In this document: piece after piece, positions 1 to 10,262 of the stretch
Numbering within the stretch: the first letter of the stretch is position 1
How the letters are laid out: every line of letters begins with the position of its first letter
Assembly: GCA_034096865.1 (NCBI GenBank)
Contig: JAWQFJ010028218.1
Coordinates: 17,501-81,500, forward strand
DNA: 64,000 bases
Source: Theodoxus fluviatilis
Lineage: Eukaryota; Mollusca; Gastropoda; Cycloneritida; Neritidae
Direction: 5' to 3'
Translations under genes and position numbers: made by a program
The notes under the pieces: generated by a model
What the model was told of the DNA's origin: nothing
The model's input: only the letters and a program-made list of their open reading frames with translations
The model's database searches: none

Positions 1-442
1 TTTCTGTCTTTTGAATGGACTGATTCTGACATTCTAGCCAATGAAACGATTCCTTACAGAAAGCGGGAAGGCAGCTTATTCTTTTCATGTGCAATCGACA
101 GGTCAATCATCTAGGATGATCGAGAAATAGGCTCCGACAGGATTTTATATGGGAATGCCACCGATGGAAAAACTACAACAAAACAAAGAGTTTCTTTAAA
201 TAAGGAATATATGGGGCACTAAAAACTACTTTCCCACATATTTGTTTTGTGAGTGTGTGGAGGAAAGGTTGTTGATGCCGTATAAAGTGAAATAACCTCT
301 ATAGCAATATAAGCCTCTTCCGCCAAAAAAAGCATGAGGTGACTTAACACTCATTTCGTGGTGGACGGTCATGTAGCGTGCAAAAAGGTCGACGGAAGTC
401 ATCAGAGAGTTACCTCCCTCCGTTATCGCACACGTGTTTTCC
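1..442. other. No gene recognised; flank of inverted-repeat cluster
   Basis: No coding exon is recognisable here. The segment from about 350 to 430 (a GTGCAAAAA tract followed by a CGGAAGTCATCAG-like stretch) resembles in inverted orientation the sequence near 2,985-3,025. It may therefore be the outer part of the inverted-repeat cluster described next. Confidence 0.4.
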
Positions 443-1296
443 TCTGCGTTCTGTTGCACTCTGCTTCATCTCTGCTACGATATAGTAGGTTCAGGAGTTG
501 CGATTGGTTGTTTTTTTAAATTACTTAAAAAGCACATTATTATTAAAAGTAGAAGGTTTTTTGAGGCCTTCTTTGAATCAATGAATCCCCCAAATGATTT
601 CACATTCGATTTTATATATCTTGATCGACTAAACGATTTAACAAAAGCATTAGGGTTGATTATCGTTGATTACAAAAGGGAGGTAACCATCACCAGTCAG
701 AAATGAAGGTCAAGGGTATCCCAAAATGTGTCGTCTGCTACTTCGTTCCAGGCATGGGTATAAATACCGACGTTTACTACAGAAATCAAACCATGACATA
801 CAACCCACTCTGCCACAATTGTGAATGCACTACAACATTCATTTCTTCGAAATGTGAAAGCAATCGGCACGTTTGCCACTTCCATGGCTATAAACTCCAT
901 GGCTCGAAGCATGTTTACCGTGCAAATCCGTGGAGTGATATTATTCTCGTATATGAGTTGTACTATATCTTAATTGTTTTCGATAGTTTCCTACTTATCT
1001 CTTCTGTGGTAATCTTTTAATTGCACATTTTTATTCAGTGAAAGTTTGTTGTAGCCTTGAATGACCTTAAAACCCGAGGAGCCCTTGGGCTCCACCCACC
1101 TATCCCTCAATGCATTGTCGGTGTCAAGGACATCGAGATGTGACATTTTGCCCTTTCGTTATTATGCTTTTTCGTGTTTGAAGGCTGTGCACTGCCTTTT
1201 CTGGCTGTTGGGCTGTGGGACTAGATTTATATCACTAGTTTAGTGAATTGTACTTTACTCCGCTGTCGCGGAGAGTTATATTACCATGGTGGAAGT

Positions 1297-1420
1297 GTTT
1301 TTTAACGTTGTGGCCTTATATAGCCTACAAGGCTGATAGGCCCTTAAACTCCATCCATCCATCCATCCATCCATCCATCCATCCATCCATCCATCCATCC
1401 ATCCATCCATCCATCCATCC
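1297..1420 (-). repeat. (CCAT)n microsatellite joined to a conserved repeat module
   Basis: A perfect tetranucleotide tract fills 1351-1420. On the minus strand the tract reads (GGAT)n and is followed by a short module with the words CAGCC and GTAGGCTAT and a GGCC end (about 1297-1350). The same order, (GGAT)n then this module, occurs on the plus strand at 24,380-24,620. A related module without GGAT is at 54,050-54,225. This is a dispersed microsatellite-associated element, copy 1. Confidence 0.6.
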
Positions 1421-1730
1421 GTGGAGTGACTTCCGTTTAATTCGATGTTTAGTATGAGCCAATCAAATGCGGCTACGGGTTCTGTGGTTTCATTGTTGCT
1501 AGGCACAGCAAGTGGCGCACTCTAGTGTGAAACAGTTTGAGCGTCTTCTGAGATGCTCCAGCTGGTGCGCGACCTTGACAGGAAGTTGACCTCTGCCACT
1601 GGGTGAAACATCACCAAAGATTGTGTATCAATGATAATCGACCCTAATGCTTTTATTAATTCGTTTCTTCAATCAAGCGGGATACATTTGAGTGTGAAAT
1701 AATTTTGGGGATTCGTGTATTAAACTTAAA

Positions 1731-2501
1731 GAGGGCCTGTAGCGGCCAAAACAGTAACCTGGCCAAAACAGTAACCGGAAGTCATCGCAGAGTTATCTGC
1801 GAGGGACGTGCTTTATGCAATTTACCGCTCCTGCACCTGTTCTTCGCATGGAATATATTCCGACAAACGACGCATTAGTTGCTTTACGAGGTTTTGGTGC
1901 ATTTGTGTAGTTTAACACATGATGTAGCGTTCAAAAAAGTTTTTCCCCGTGTAAAACCGTCTCCCCTGCCGGAAATAATATGGGAGTCACCTCCCTGTAG
2001 TCTGTTTGTAGTCTGGTTTTATAAAACGCGACCGTTGACTGACTTGGCACGCCCGGGGAGTTATGCTAAGATCCGGCCGCGTAAATATATCTGCGTTTTG
2101 TGACAAACGTCTTGCTCGGCGGTACTGTACTCCATGCACCTTAACGGTGCGCGTGATTCGGGTGTAATCTTAAGCTAAACGACGTTCCGAATGTTTCCGA
2201 CTTCGACCATTTCAGCAGCGCCAATAAACGTCGTTTAGCTTAAGATTACACCCGAATCACGCGCACCGTTAAAGTGCATGGAGTACAGTACCGCCGAGAA
2301 AGACGTTTGTCACAAAACGCAGATATTTTTACACGGCCGGATCTTAGCATAACTCCCCGGGCGTGCCAAGTCAGTCAGGCGGAGTGGCGGGTGCCGTCTC
2401 TTTTTAGAGTGGAATTCTCAGCACGTCCCGAGCAGATAACTCTGCGATGACTTCCGGTTACTGTTTTGGCCAGGTTACTGTTTTGGCCGCTACAGGGCCT
2501 C
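1731..2501. mobile_element. Foldback (long hairpin) element
   Basis: Two nested pairs of inverted arms are visible. The outer pair, about 1731-1815 and 2420-2501, contains duplicated CCAAAACAGTAACC words. The inner pair, about 2036-2190 and 2225-2376, covers around 150 bp with few mismatches, contains GGGTGTAATCTTAAGC, and is separated by a loop of roughly 35 bp. The unpaired portion on the left is about 220 bp and on the right about 45 bp. No coding capacity is evident. Such a structure fits a non-autonomous foldback or MITE-like DNA element. The superfamily is not assignable without a target-site duplication, which I could not identify. Confidence 0.7.
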
Positions 2502-3194
2502 CAAAACCCTATACGTTTAATGATAATGTTATTTTTAAGTTATGAAATAAAACCAACCAATCAAAACTCCTGAGGCTGCGACATCGTAGCAGAGATGAAG
2601 CAGAGTGCAACAGAACGCAGGGTTGTGTGAAATTTCTCTTGACAAGCGACGGATTTGCGGCTGTATGAACTATTTTTGCAGGCAGGTTGTTTTGATTCAT
2701 TCTGCAAATTACGTAGCGGGAAAAAAATCGCACGTGCAAAAGATATGGCGGAAGTCATAAGTGATTTACCTACCTTGTTGCTATTTACCAAAACGACAAA
2801 CTCCGCTGATCTCATGCGTTTTTGTGGAAAATCTCTGTACCATAGCGTGCAACTGTGATATACAGGATGAATAAAGCAATGCACATGCAAAAATAGCTCA
2901 TGCAGCAGCAAATCCATCGCTTGTCGGGAGAAATCTCTCACAAAAACACGTGCGATGGCGGAGTCTATCAAAATAGCAACAAGAATGGTGACTGATAACT
3001 TCCGACGACTTTTTTGCACGAAGGCTTAACACGAAATGAATCGAGGCCTAACATTTTGGACAAAATTGTCTACAGTTGAACCCGGGTTGCTTTTTTTCGT
3101 TGAAAAAGTTCCCGTGCCATTCGATATGACACCATGGTGTGTTCTATGTAGGGGAAAAACTGATGTGAAATCTGTATCGTCAGTTATTTCGTAT

Positions 3195-3414
3195 GAGCTC
3201 CGTCGAGATCGAGTCAAACAGTTATCTTTTCCTACTTTCAGCATAACAAACGCGCGTCGCTTACAAAATCTGTGAAAGACACGACTGTTTTTGGAGCAGA
3301 CAGTTTGTTGTTTCTACAATGGTGACCTCCTGTTGTGTGAAGAACTGCCACAATAAGCATGTCAGAGAGAATGATCGACGTTTTTTTGTCACACCGCGTG
3401 TTGTAACGCTGTAG
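3195..3414 (+). pseudogene. THAP-type zinc-finger fragment, left copy
   Basis: An ATG at 3319 opens a 31-codon frame whose N-terminus reads MVTSCCVKNCHNK and which hits a stop at 3412-3414. A Cys-rich CCVxNC start right after the initiator is typical of THAP domains (C2CH zinc fingers found in P-element transposases and their relatives). The rest of the domain, including the AVPTF-like end and the C-x2-H pair, is missing. The sequence from 3195 to 3387 is repeated in inverted orientation at 11442-11634, so this is repetitive DNA. Family assignment rests on a short motif only. Confidence 0.45.
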
Positions 3415-3584
3415 AGAAGCAAAATCAATACGATGTACGTAACTAAAGCATTCGGATTTGTGTAATTGTTTTCCTTCTTCGAAACCCCTTCAACTCGCTG
3501 GGATGGAAGAAAACTGGATTATCGATTACTTGTAACTAATTTAATATAACTTTAAAATATGATAACGGATCGACCTTTTTGTGC

Positions 3585-3846
3585 TGTGGTAGGTGTGTGG
3601 CTGTCGAGCAGTCAATGTTGTAGCGTGGATGGGATATCGAGAGGACAAGTTGGGCCGGTGACTTTTCTACTCTTTTATTCGCCTTCTTTCATGGCAGCGT
3701 ACAAGGGCACACGACATACACCGTGTCCACTCCCCTCCCTCTTCGCCTGCCGAATCCCTTCTCCCCTTCCCTTCTCTCCCCTTCCAACCCTTATCTCCTC
3801 TAGCCCTTGTTCCCCAGGCACAATCGCTCCTTCTATAATCANNNCA
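3585..3846 (-). repeat. Left LTR (3' LTR of unit 1), interrupted by an assembly gap
   Basis: It starts TGTGGTAGG, matching the starts at 6743 and 10263. It runs to 3841, then NNN (3842-3844), then only the terminal CA. Compared with the middle LTR about 360 bp are absent, so the three Ns stand for a gap of unknown true size rather than three bases. Confidence 0.9.
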
Positions 3847-3862
3847 CCCGCCCCGCCCTTTT
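3847..3862 (-). promoter_or_regulatory. Polypurine tract, unit 1
   Basis: On the element strand this reads AAAAGGGCGGGGCGGG and directly abuts the 3' LTR, the position expected for the plus-strand primer of reverse transcription. Confidence 0.7.
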
Positions 3863-4521
3863 ATCTGTCACGCACTCGTGGCAGGCCACGCAAATTAAAG
3901 GTTCCCTGGGGGTCTAGGTATTCTTCCACACTTTATAATCCGTATATTACCAACAGATTTGCCTCCTCTTCGGTGAGCTATGAACTGCTAGTTCACTGGT
4001 ATGGCACACTAAGAATTAAGCCAATTAAGGATCCTCAAGTCTGCATTAGCCAAACTTCAGTGTGTCCAGAACGTCACCTTCTCACTCTATTTTAGAAATT
4101 CATCGATTCCCTGCTCTCAGAATTTAAGTGTGGTGATGCGTGCTATTACAGTCACTGCATCAAATCAATACATTGTCTCAACTGGTCTATTTACTCACTC
4201 CCGGTAATACAGCACATCTCGTTTACAGGTCAGAATGCATATTATATACTCATACTAAATATATCCTAACGATAATAGCTTGCTACTATACTAACATGCA
4301 CATGTAAATTATAAATGTCACGAGTGATCGATATACTTCAACCCGCCACAATTCAAAATATCCAGCACAATGCAAGTCTACTACAGCACTTTCCATGTCC
4401 AAGAATGTCCGACGTGTCGCATGTTCATTTCCTCGAACAGAATAATAAAAGTCCCACTGCAGAATGTCATAGCTCTCATGACAATTATTGTCTATGTGAG
4501 TCTTTATGCACATGAAATTGG

Positions 4522-6072
4522 TTACCCATACAACCAGTCCCCAAACCGTTCTGGTGGCTGACCAGCATTTCTGCGGTCAGATCGTCTTGGGAGCAAGTTC
4601 ACATTACCACTCGCAGGCTGTTCCAAATCAATCCCAGAGGTCGGAGTAGTTCCGATTGCCTCCTGGTCACTTGCACGATCGTAGCCGACATTCGGTGGGG
4701 GGATTAGGGAGAAATGTTCAGATTCCTCTACTCTGTGGTGACGACGCCTCATAGCATGTTGGGGCAGACACCACTCCAGTAGCCCGGTCGGACTGTCGTC
4801 ATCATCCTGCACTAACTCACGATTGCCGTGTGGGGCCGGGGTTGTTTCCTCTGTGTCGGACGGGGGTTGGGCGATTTGGATGTCGTTACGGTTCAAACAC
4901 TTCACAGCGCCCCCCGCCAGTGGTTGCACCTCATACACAGAGTTGTATGGGTGTGGTCGCCTGACCACCACATGGAGGACAGGTCCCCAGATGACTTGGA
5001 ACTTGTTTCGCCCCGTTGTAACACGCTTCCTGACGAACACATACTCACCTACGTGTAGATCAGGAAGGAACGAGATGTTATCATCATGTCTCTGTTTCCT
5101 TGAGGCGGCTGCCTTCTGCTGCAGTGTGGCTGCACGGCGATGTGCTTCTCTTAGACGGGAACGATGGGCTCGTATCCACTCCACTGGGCCAACAGCCGCT
5201 GGTTTTTCAGTACTCAGCATGACATCTATTGGAAGCCGCGGATCTTGTCCAAACAGCATGAAGTATGGGGATATGCCGGTAGTTGCGTGTGGTGTGCTGT
5301 TGTACACGTACACCAATTCCGGTAGATAGTCAGGCCAGTGTCTCTTCTTCTCGGGGGGTAGACTACGTAGGAGTTGATGCATTGTGCGATTAAATCTCTC
5401 GCACTGGCCATTTCCCTGTGGGTGGTAAGAAGTGGTATGAGACTTGTGTAGGGCAGACGTTGGAAAATGTTCCCAGAACCAGCTCTCGGTGACAGTCGAC
5501 ACCTTACTGCCTGTGTCTAGCAAGGCCGCTACCGGAACTCCTCTCAGAACTACACGTTCAACTGGGCATGCCCCAATCATACGTGTTTGTGGATCCTCGG
5601 TGTCGGCCTGCATCTCACTACCCACGGTCCGGCCGTTTACTGCGGGGACTGACCGTTTCCCTGGTCGCCATCCCTGGTGGTCTGGGCACCCCTCCTCGAG
5701 GCTGACAGGTCGTGGCGACGAGGCTGGGGACAGTCTCGTCGGTAGTGGCCGCGCTGGTGGCAGTTGAAACATTCGATGTTTTCGATACGATTGAGTCGCA
5801 GACGAGTTTGATCGGCCTTCAGGTTGGCGACCTCTTTGGTGAGCTGCTGTACAGATTCCCTCAGGGCTGTGATGCTGTCTTGCTCGGGGGACTTGGAAGC
5901 TGTGGCTTTCAAAGACTGCACCACCGCAGGCACAGTCTCGGCTTCCCAGTCTCGCTCCAAGCTGGTCACCAACTGACGCAGTTGGACAAAATTCGTGGGA
6001 CCCTTCCGTAGGGCGCTCCTGAGCCTTTGACGGAGGTGCCCGGGGTGGAGGCCTTCCACGAACGCTTTGCAA
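4522..6072 (-). pseudogene. Truncated Pol (protease stub fused to integrase C-terminus), unit 1
   Basis: The 516-codon frame lies in the -1 frame relative to the upstream Gag. The first roughly 110 codons overlap Gag in another frame and are probably not expressed as such. A retroviral-type aspartic protease signature, LLDTGS, is then followed within about 20 residues by the distal part of an integrase (SYHPQGNGQCERFNRT). After it come a GPY/F-like stretch (WGPV) and a charged tail. Reverse transcriptase, RNase H, and the zinc-binding and most catalytic parts of integrase are absent. The join, near position 5445, is in frame. The encoded protein is identical to that of unit 2. It cannot support its own reverse transcription. 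Confidence 0.88.
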
Positions 6073-6644
6073 AACGTCCGCTCACTCATTTCCTCGCCAA
6101 ATGGTGTCTTGCCATTCAGCCGTGCTCTCAAGTCGTCCAACGTTAGGGCGTAGTCCAAAATCAGCTCATTTGGACCCTGCTTCCTCCGGAAAATCTGGTC
6201 GCGCAGAGCGGCAACTGACCTTCCGTCACCGAACTCCCTCACGACCACTTTACACACTTCTTCATATGTGGTCTTCTCGTGCCTTGGGAGTCGTATGACC
6301 AACCTGCGAGCGCGATCTTCCAAGTAGGACAGCACAAAGTCCATCGCCTGAGGTGCTGACAAATTCAGTGCCTTTACTGCCATCTTGATCTCCTCCACCC
6401 ATTCTTCCGCATCCATATCATCGCTGTTGTCTCCACGGAAGGAAGGTACACGGCGTTCTATCCTCGGCTGATATGGGACTTGCACACACCTGACATGGTC
6501 CACACGTGGGGTAGAAGCATTCCTGCTTCTCTCCTCCATTCGAGAGAAGATCACCTCCTCTTCACCGTCTACCATGATGTCAGTCAGATCCGTGGGGGTA
6601 AGGGTGAACTTGCTCATCAGTGATCGCAGTGTTAGGAAGTCCAC
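5637..6644 (-). CDS. Gag-like polyprotein of LTR element, unit 1
   Basis: A 335-aa open frame on the element strand begins just downstream of the 5' LTR and primer site. The central region (about residues 90-240) has the helical retrotransposon-Gag character, with words such as FRRKQGPNELILDYALTLDD. Near residues 296-310 is a single CCHC zinc knuckle, C-x2-C-x4-H-x4-C (CFNCHQRGHYRRDC), which binds the element RNA. The frame is intact, so particle assembly by a helper-supported element is conceivable. It is identical in protein sequence to unit 2. Confidence 0.9.
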   Translation of the reverse strand: MDFLTLRSLMSKFTLTPTDLTDIMVDGEEEVIFSRMEERSRNASTPRVDHVRCVQVPYQPRIERRVPSFRGDNSDDMDAEEWVEEIKMAVKALNLSAPQAMDFVLSYLEDRARRLVIRLPRHEKTTYEEVCKVVVREFGDGRSVAALRDQIFRRKQGPNELILDYALTLDDLRARLNGKTPFGEEMSERTFCKAFVEGLHPGHLRQRLRSALRKGPTNFVQLRQLVTSLERDWEAETVPAVVQSLKATASKSPEQDSITALRESVQQLTKEVANLKADQTRLRLNRIENIECFNCHQRGHYRRDCPQPRRHDLSASRRGAQTTRDGDQGNGQSPQ

Positions 6645-6723
6645 AACCGGGCCACAGGTTGCTACTGTATTCCGCAGCTGTTGTCTATATCACGTACAAT
6701 TCCAATGTCGTCCTTATCGTCCC

Positions 6724-6741
6724 ATCCCACCGCTGCCACCA
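6724..6741 (-). promoter_or_regulatory. Primer binding site candidate, unit 1
   Basis: On the element strand TGGTGGCAGCGGTGGGAT begins one base inside the 5' LTR. It starts with the TGG required to pair with a tRNA CCA end and most resembles a leucine-tRNA 3' end, as judged by eye with a few mismatches. Confidence 0.55.
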
Positions 6742-6742
6742 T

Positions 6743-7366
6743 TGTGGTAGGTGTGTGGCTGTCGAGCAGTCAATGTTGTAGCGTGGATGGGATATCGAGA
6801 GGACAAGTTGGGCCGGTGACTTTTCTACTCTTTTATTCGCCTTCTTTCATGGCAGCGTACAAGGGCACACGACATACACCGTGTCCACTCCCCTCCCTCT
6901 TCGCCTGCCGAATCCCTTCTCCCCTTCCCTTCTCTCCCCTTCCAACCCTTATCTCCTCTAGCCCTTGTTCCCCAGGCACAATCGCTCCTTCTATAATCAA
7001 CTCCAATTCTCTCTCTTATCTGACAGGGCTTGTCCAAGCACTGCCGAATCCCTTCTCCCCTTCCCTTCTCTCCCCTTCCAACCCTTATCTCCTCTAGCCC
7101 TTGTTCCCCAGGCACAATCGCTCCTTCTATAATCATTCTTTGATATCCCGACGTAAATTCCTTTACAAAGGGCTCCCACGTAATACAACGCTTCAAAACT
7201 ACGGAATTCACAGTACACGAATGCATACTAGGGATACTGCAAGAAAAGAATCTACTAATAAAATCATGCAATCGATGGCTCTACAACCGGGAGGAGAAGC
7301 AGATTGATTCTCACTACACTTGAAGGAGAAAGGCTAAACAGCTAGCGCTGCCCGTACCCCACCACA
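6743..7366 (-). repeat. Middle LTR (shared by both units)
   Basis: It runs from TGTGGTAGG to ACCACA, about 624 bp, with inverted TGTGGT/ACCACA ends. It serves as the 5' LTR of the left unit and the 3' LTR of the right unit. It contains an extra tandem copy of a roughly 90-bp pyrimidine-rich segment (about 6909-7000 and 7045-7134), which explains why it is longer than the right LTR. Confidence 0.92.
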
Positions 7367-7382
7367 CCCGCCCCGCCCTTTT
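7367..7382 (-). promoter_or_regulatory. Polypurine tract, unit 2
   Basis: AAAAGGGCGGGGCGGG on the element strand immediately precedes the middle LTR, the same as in unit 1. Confidence 0.75.
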
Positions 7383-8041
7383 ATCTGTCACGCACTCGTG
7401 GCAGGCCACGCAAATTAAAGGTTCCCTGGGGGTCTAGGTATTCTTCCACACTTTATAATCCGTATATTACCAACAGATTTGCCTCCTCTTCGGTGAGCTA
7501 TGAACTGCTAGTTCACTGGTATGGCACACTAAGAATTAAGCCAATTAAGGATCCTCAAGTCTGCATTAGCCAAACTTCAGTGTGTCCAGAACGTCACCTT
7601 CTCACTCTATTTTAGAAATTCATCGATTCCCTGCTCTCAGAATTTAAGTGTGGTGATGCGTGCTATTACAGTCACTGCATCAAATCAATACATTGTCTCA
7701 ACTGGTCTATTTACTCACTCCCGGTAATACAGCACATCTCGTTTACAGGTCAGAATGCATATTATATACTCATACTAAATATATCCTAACGATAATAGCT
7801 TGCTACTATACTAACATGCACATGTAAATTATAAATGTCACGAGTGATCGATATACTTCAACCCGCCACAATTCAAAATATCCAGCACAATGCAAGTCTA
7901 CTACAGCACTTTCCATGTCCAAGAATGTCCGACGTGTCGCATGTTCATTTCCTCGAACAGAATAATAAAAGTCCCACTGCAGAATGTCATAGCTCTCATG
8001 ACAATTATTGTCTATGTGAGTCTTTATGCACATGAAATTGG

Positions 8042-9592
8042 TTACCCATACAACCAGTCCCCAAACCGTTCTGGTGGCTGACCAGCATTTCTGCGGTCAG
8101 ATCGTCTTGGGAGCAAGTTCACATTACCACTCGCAGGCTGTTCCAAATCAATCCCAGAGGTCGGAGTAGTTCCGATTGCCTCCTGGTCACTTGCACGATC
8201 GTAGCCGACATTCGGTGGGGGGATTAGGGAGAAATGTTCAGATTCCTCTACTCTGTGGTGACGACGCCTCATAGCATGTTGGGGCAGACACCACTCCAGT
8301 AGCCCGGTCGGACTGTCGTCATCATCCTGCACTAACTCACGATTGCCGTGTGGGGCCGGGGTTGTTTCCTCTGTGTCGGACGGGGGTTGGGCGATTTGGA
8401 TGTCGTTACGGTTCAAACACTTCACAGCGCCCCCCGCCAGTGGTTGCACCTCATACACAGAGTTGTATGGGTGTGGTCGCCTGACCACCACATGGAGGAC
8501 AGGTCCCCAGATGACTTGGAACTTGTTTCGCCCCGTTGTAACACGCTTCCTGACGAACACATACTCACCTACGTGTAGATCAGGAAGGAACGAGATGTTA
8601 TCATCATGTCTCTGTTTCCTTGAGGCGGCTGCCTTCTGCTGCAGTGTGGCTGCACGGCGATGTGCTTCTCTTAGACGGGAACGATGGGCTCGTATCCACT
8701 CCACTGGGCCAACAGCCGCTGGTTTTTCAGTACTCAGCATGACATCTATTGGAAGCCGCGGATCTTGTCCAAACAGCATGAAGTATGGGGATATGCCGGT
8801 AGTTGCGTGTGGTGTGCTGTTGTACACGTACACCAATTCCGGTAGATAGTCAGGCCAGTGTCTCTTCTTCTCGGGGGGTAGACTACGTAGGAGTTGATGC
8901 ATTGTGCGATTAAATCTCTCGCACTGGCCATTTCCCTGTGGGTGGTAAGAAGTGGTATGAGACTTGTGTAGGGCAGACGTTGGAAAATGTTCCCAGAACC
9001 AGCTCTCGGTGACAGTCGACACCTTACTGCCTGTGTCTAGCAAGGCCGCTACCGGAACTCCTCTCAGAACTACACGTTCAACTGGGCATGCCCCAATCAT
9101 ACGTGTTTGTGGATCCTCGGTGTCGGCCTGCATCTCACTACCCACGGTCCGGCCGTTTACTGCGGGGACTGACCGTTTCCCTGGTCGCCATCCCTGGTGG
9201 TCTGGGCACCCCTCCTCGAGGCTGACAGGTCGTGGCGACGAGGCTGGGGACAGTCTCGTCGGTAGTGGCCGCGCTGGTGGCAGTTGAAACATTCGATGTT
9301 TTCGATACGATTGAGTCGCAGACGAGTTTGATCGGCCTTCAGGTTGGCGACCTCTTTGGTGAGCTGCTGTACAGATTCCCTCAGGGCTGTGATGCTGTCT
9401 TGCTCGGGGGACTTGGAAGCTGTGGCTTTCAAAGACTGCACCACCGCAGGCACAGTCTCGGCTTCCCAGTCTCGCTCCAAGCTGGTCACCAACTGACGCA
9501 GTTGGACAAAATTCGTGGGACCCTTCCGTAGGGCGCTCCTGAGCCTTTGACGGAGGTGCCCGGGGTGGAGGCCTTCCACGAACGCTTTGCAA
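8042..9592 (-). pseudogene. Truncated Pol (protease stub fused to integrase C-terminus), unit 2
   Basis: Its deduced protein is identical to the unit 1 frame at 4522-6072. The protease LLDTGS motif is followed after about 20 residues by the integrase end (SYHPQGNGQCERFNRT), with the deletion join near 8965. Because both units share the same join, the deletion predates the duplication. Confidence 0.88.
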
Positions 9593-10164
9593 AACGTCCG
9601 CTCACTCATTTCCTCGCCAAATGGTGTCTTGCCATTCAGCCGTGCTCTCAAGTCGTCCAACGTTAGGGCGTAGTCCAAAATCAGCTCATTTGGACCCTGC
9701 TTCCTCCGGAAAATCTGGTCGCGCAGAGCGGCAACTGACCTTCCGTCACCGAACTCCCTCACGACCACTTTACACACTTCTTCATATGTGGTCTTCTCGT
9801 GCCTTGGGAGTCGTATGACCAACCTGCGAGCGCGATCTTCCAAGTAGGACAGCACAAAGTCCATCGCCTGAGGTGCTGACAAATTCAGTGCCTTTACTGC
9901 CATCTTGATCTCCTCCACCCATTCTTCCGCATCCATATCATCGCTGTTGTCTCCACGGAAGGAAGGTACACGGCGTTCTATCCTCGGCTGATATGGGACT
10001 TGCACACACCTGACATGGTCCACACGTGGGGTAGAAGCATTCCTGCTTCTCTCCTCCATTCGAGAGAAGATCACCTCCTCTTCACCGTCTACCATGATGT
10101 CAGTCAGATCCGTGGGGGTAAGGGTGAACTTGCTCATCAGTGATCGCAGTGTTAGGAAGTCCAC
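9157..10164 (-). CDS. Gag-like polyprotein of LTR element, unit 2
   Basis: This 335-aa frame is identical in protein sequence to the Gag of unit 1, with the same CCHC zinc knuckle near the C-terminus. It starts about 100 bp downstream of the right-hand LTR. The Pol frame overlaps its 3' part in the -1 register, compatible with a programmed frameshift, although a slippery site was not established. Confidence 0.9.
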   Translation of the reverse strand: MDFLTLRSLMSKFTLTPTDLTDIMVDGEEEVIFSRMEERSRNASTPRVDHVRCVQVPYQPRIERRVPSFRGDNSDDMDAEEWVEEIKMAVKALNLSAPQAMDFVLSYLEDRARRLVIRLPRHEKTTYEEVCKVVVREFGDGRSVAALRDQIFRRKQGPNELILDYALTLDDLRARLNGKTPFGEEMSERTFCKAFVEGLHPGHLRQRLRSALRKGPTNFVQLRQLVTSLERDWEAETVPAVVQSLKATASKSPEQDSITALRESVQQLTKEVANLKADQTRLRLNRIENIECFNCHQRGHYRRDCPQPRRHDLSASRRGAQTTRDGDQGNGQSPQ

Positions 10165-10243
10165 AACCGGGCCACAGGTTGCTACTGTATTCCGCAGCTG
10201 TTGTCTATATCACGTACAATTCCAATGTCGTCCTTATCGTCCC

Positions 10244-10261
10244 ATCCCACCGCTGCCACCA
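10244..10261 (-). promoter_or_regulatory. Primer binding site candidate, unit 2
   Basis: TGGTGGCAGCGGTGGGAT lies one base inside the 5' LTR of unit 2, identical to unit 1. Confidence 0.55.
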
Positions 10262-10262
10262 T

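Larger units (their letters stand above)
443..2621. repeat. Outer inverted repeat pair (443-513 / 2551-2621)
   Basis: The sequence at about 443-513 (containing TGCACTCTGCTTCATCTCTG) reappears as its reverse complement at about 2551-2621, with several mismatches over roughly 70 bp. The arms enclose a 2-kb region that contains a second, tighter hairpin element. I infer a degenerate foldback or terminal-inverted-repeat element. No transposase is seen between the arms and no clear target duplication was found. Confidence 0.55.

Noticed and set aside
4823..5329. 168-codon plus-strand frame (also at 8343-8849)
   Set aside because: It is antisense to the truncated Pol, has no recognisable domain, and is duplicated only because the element is.
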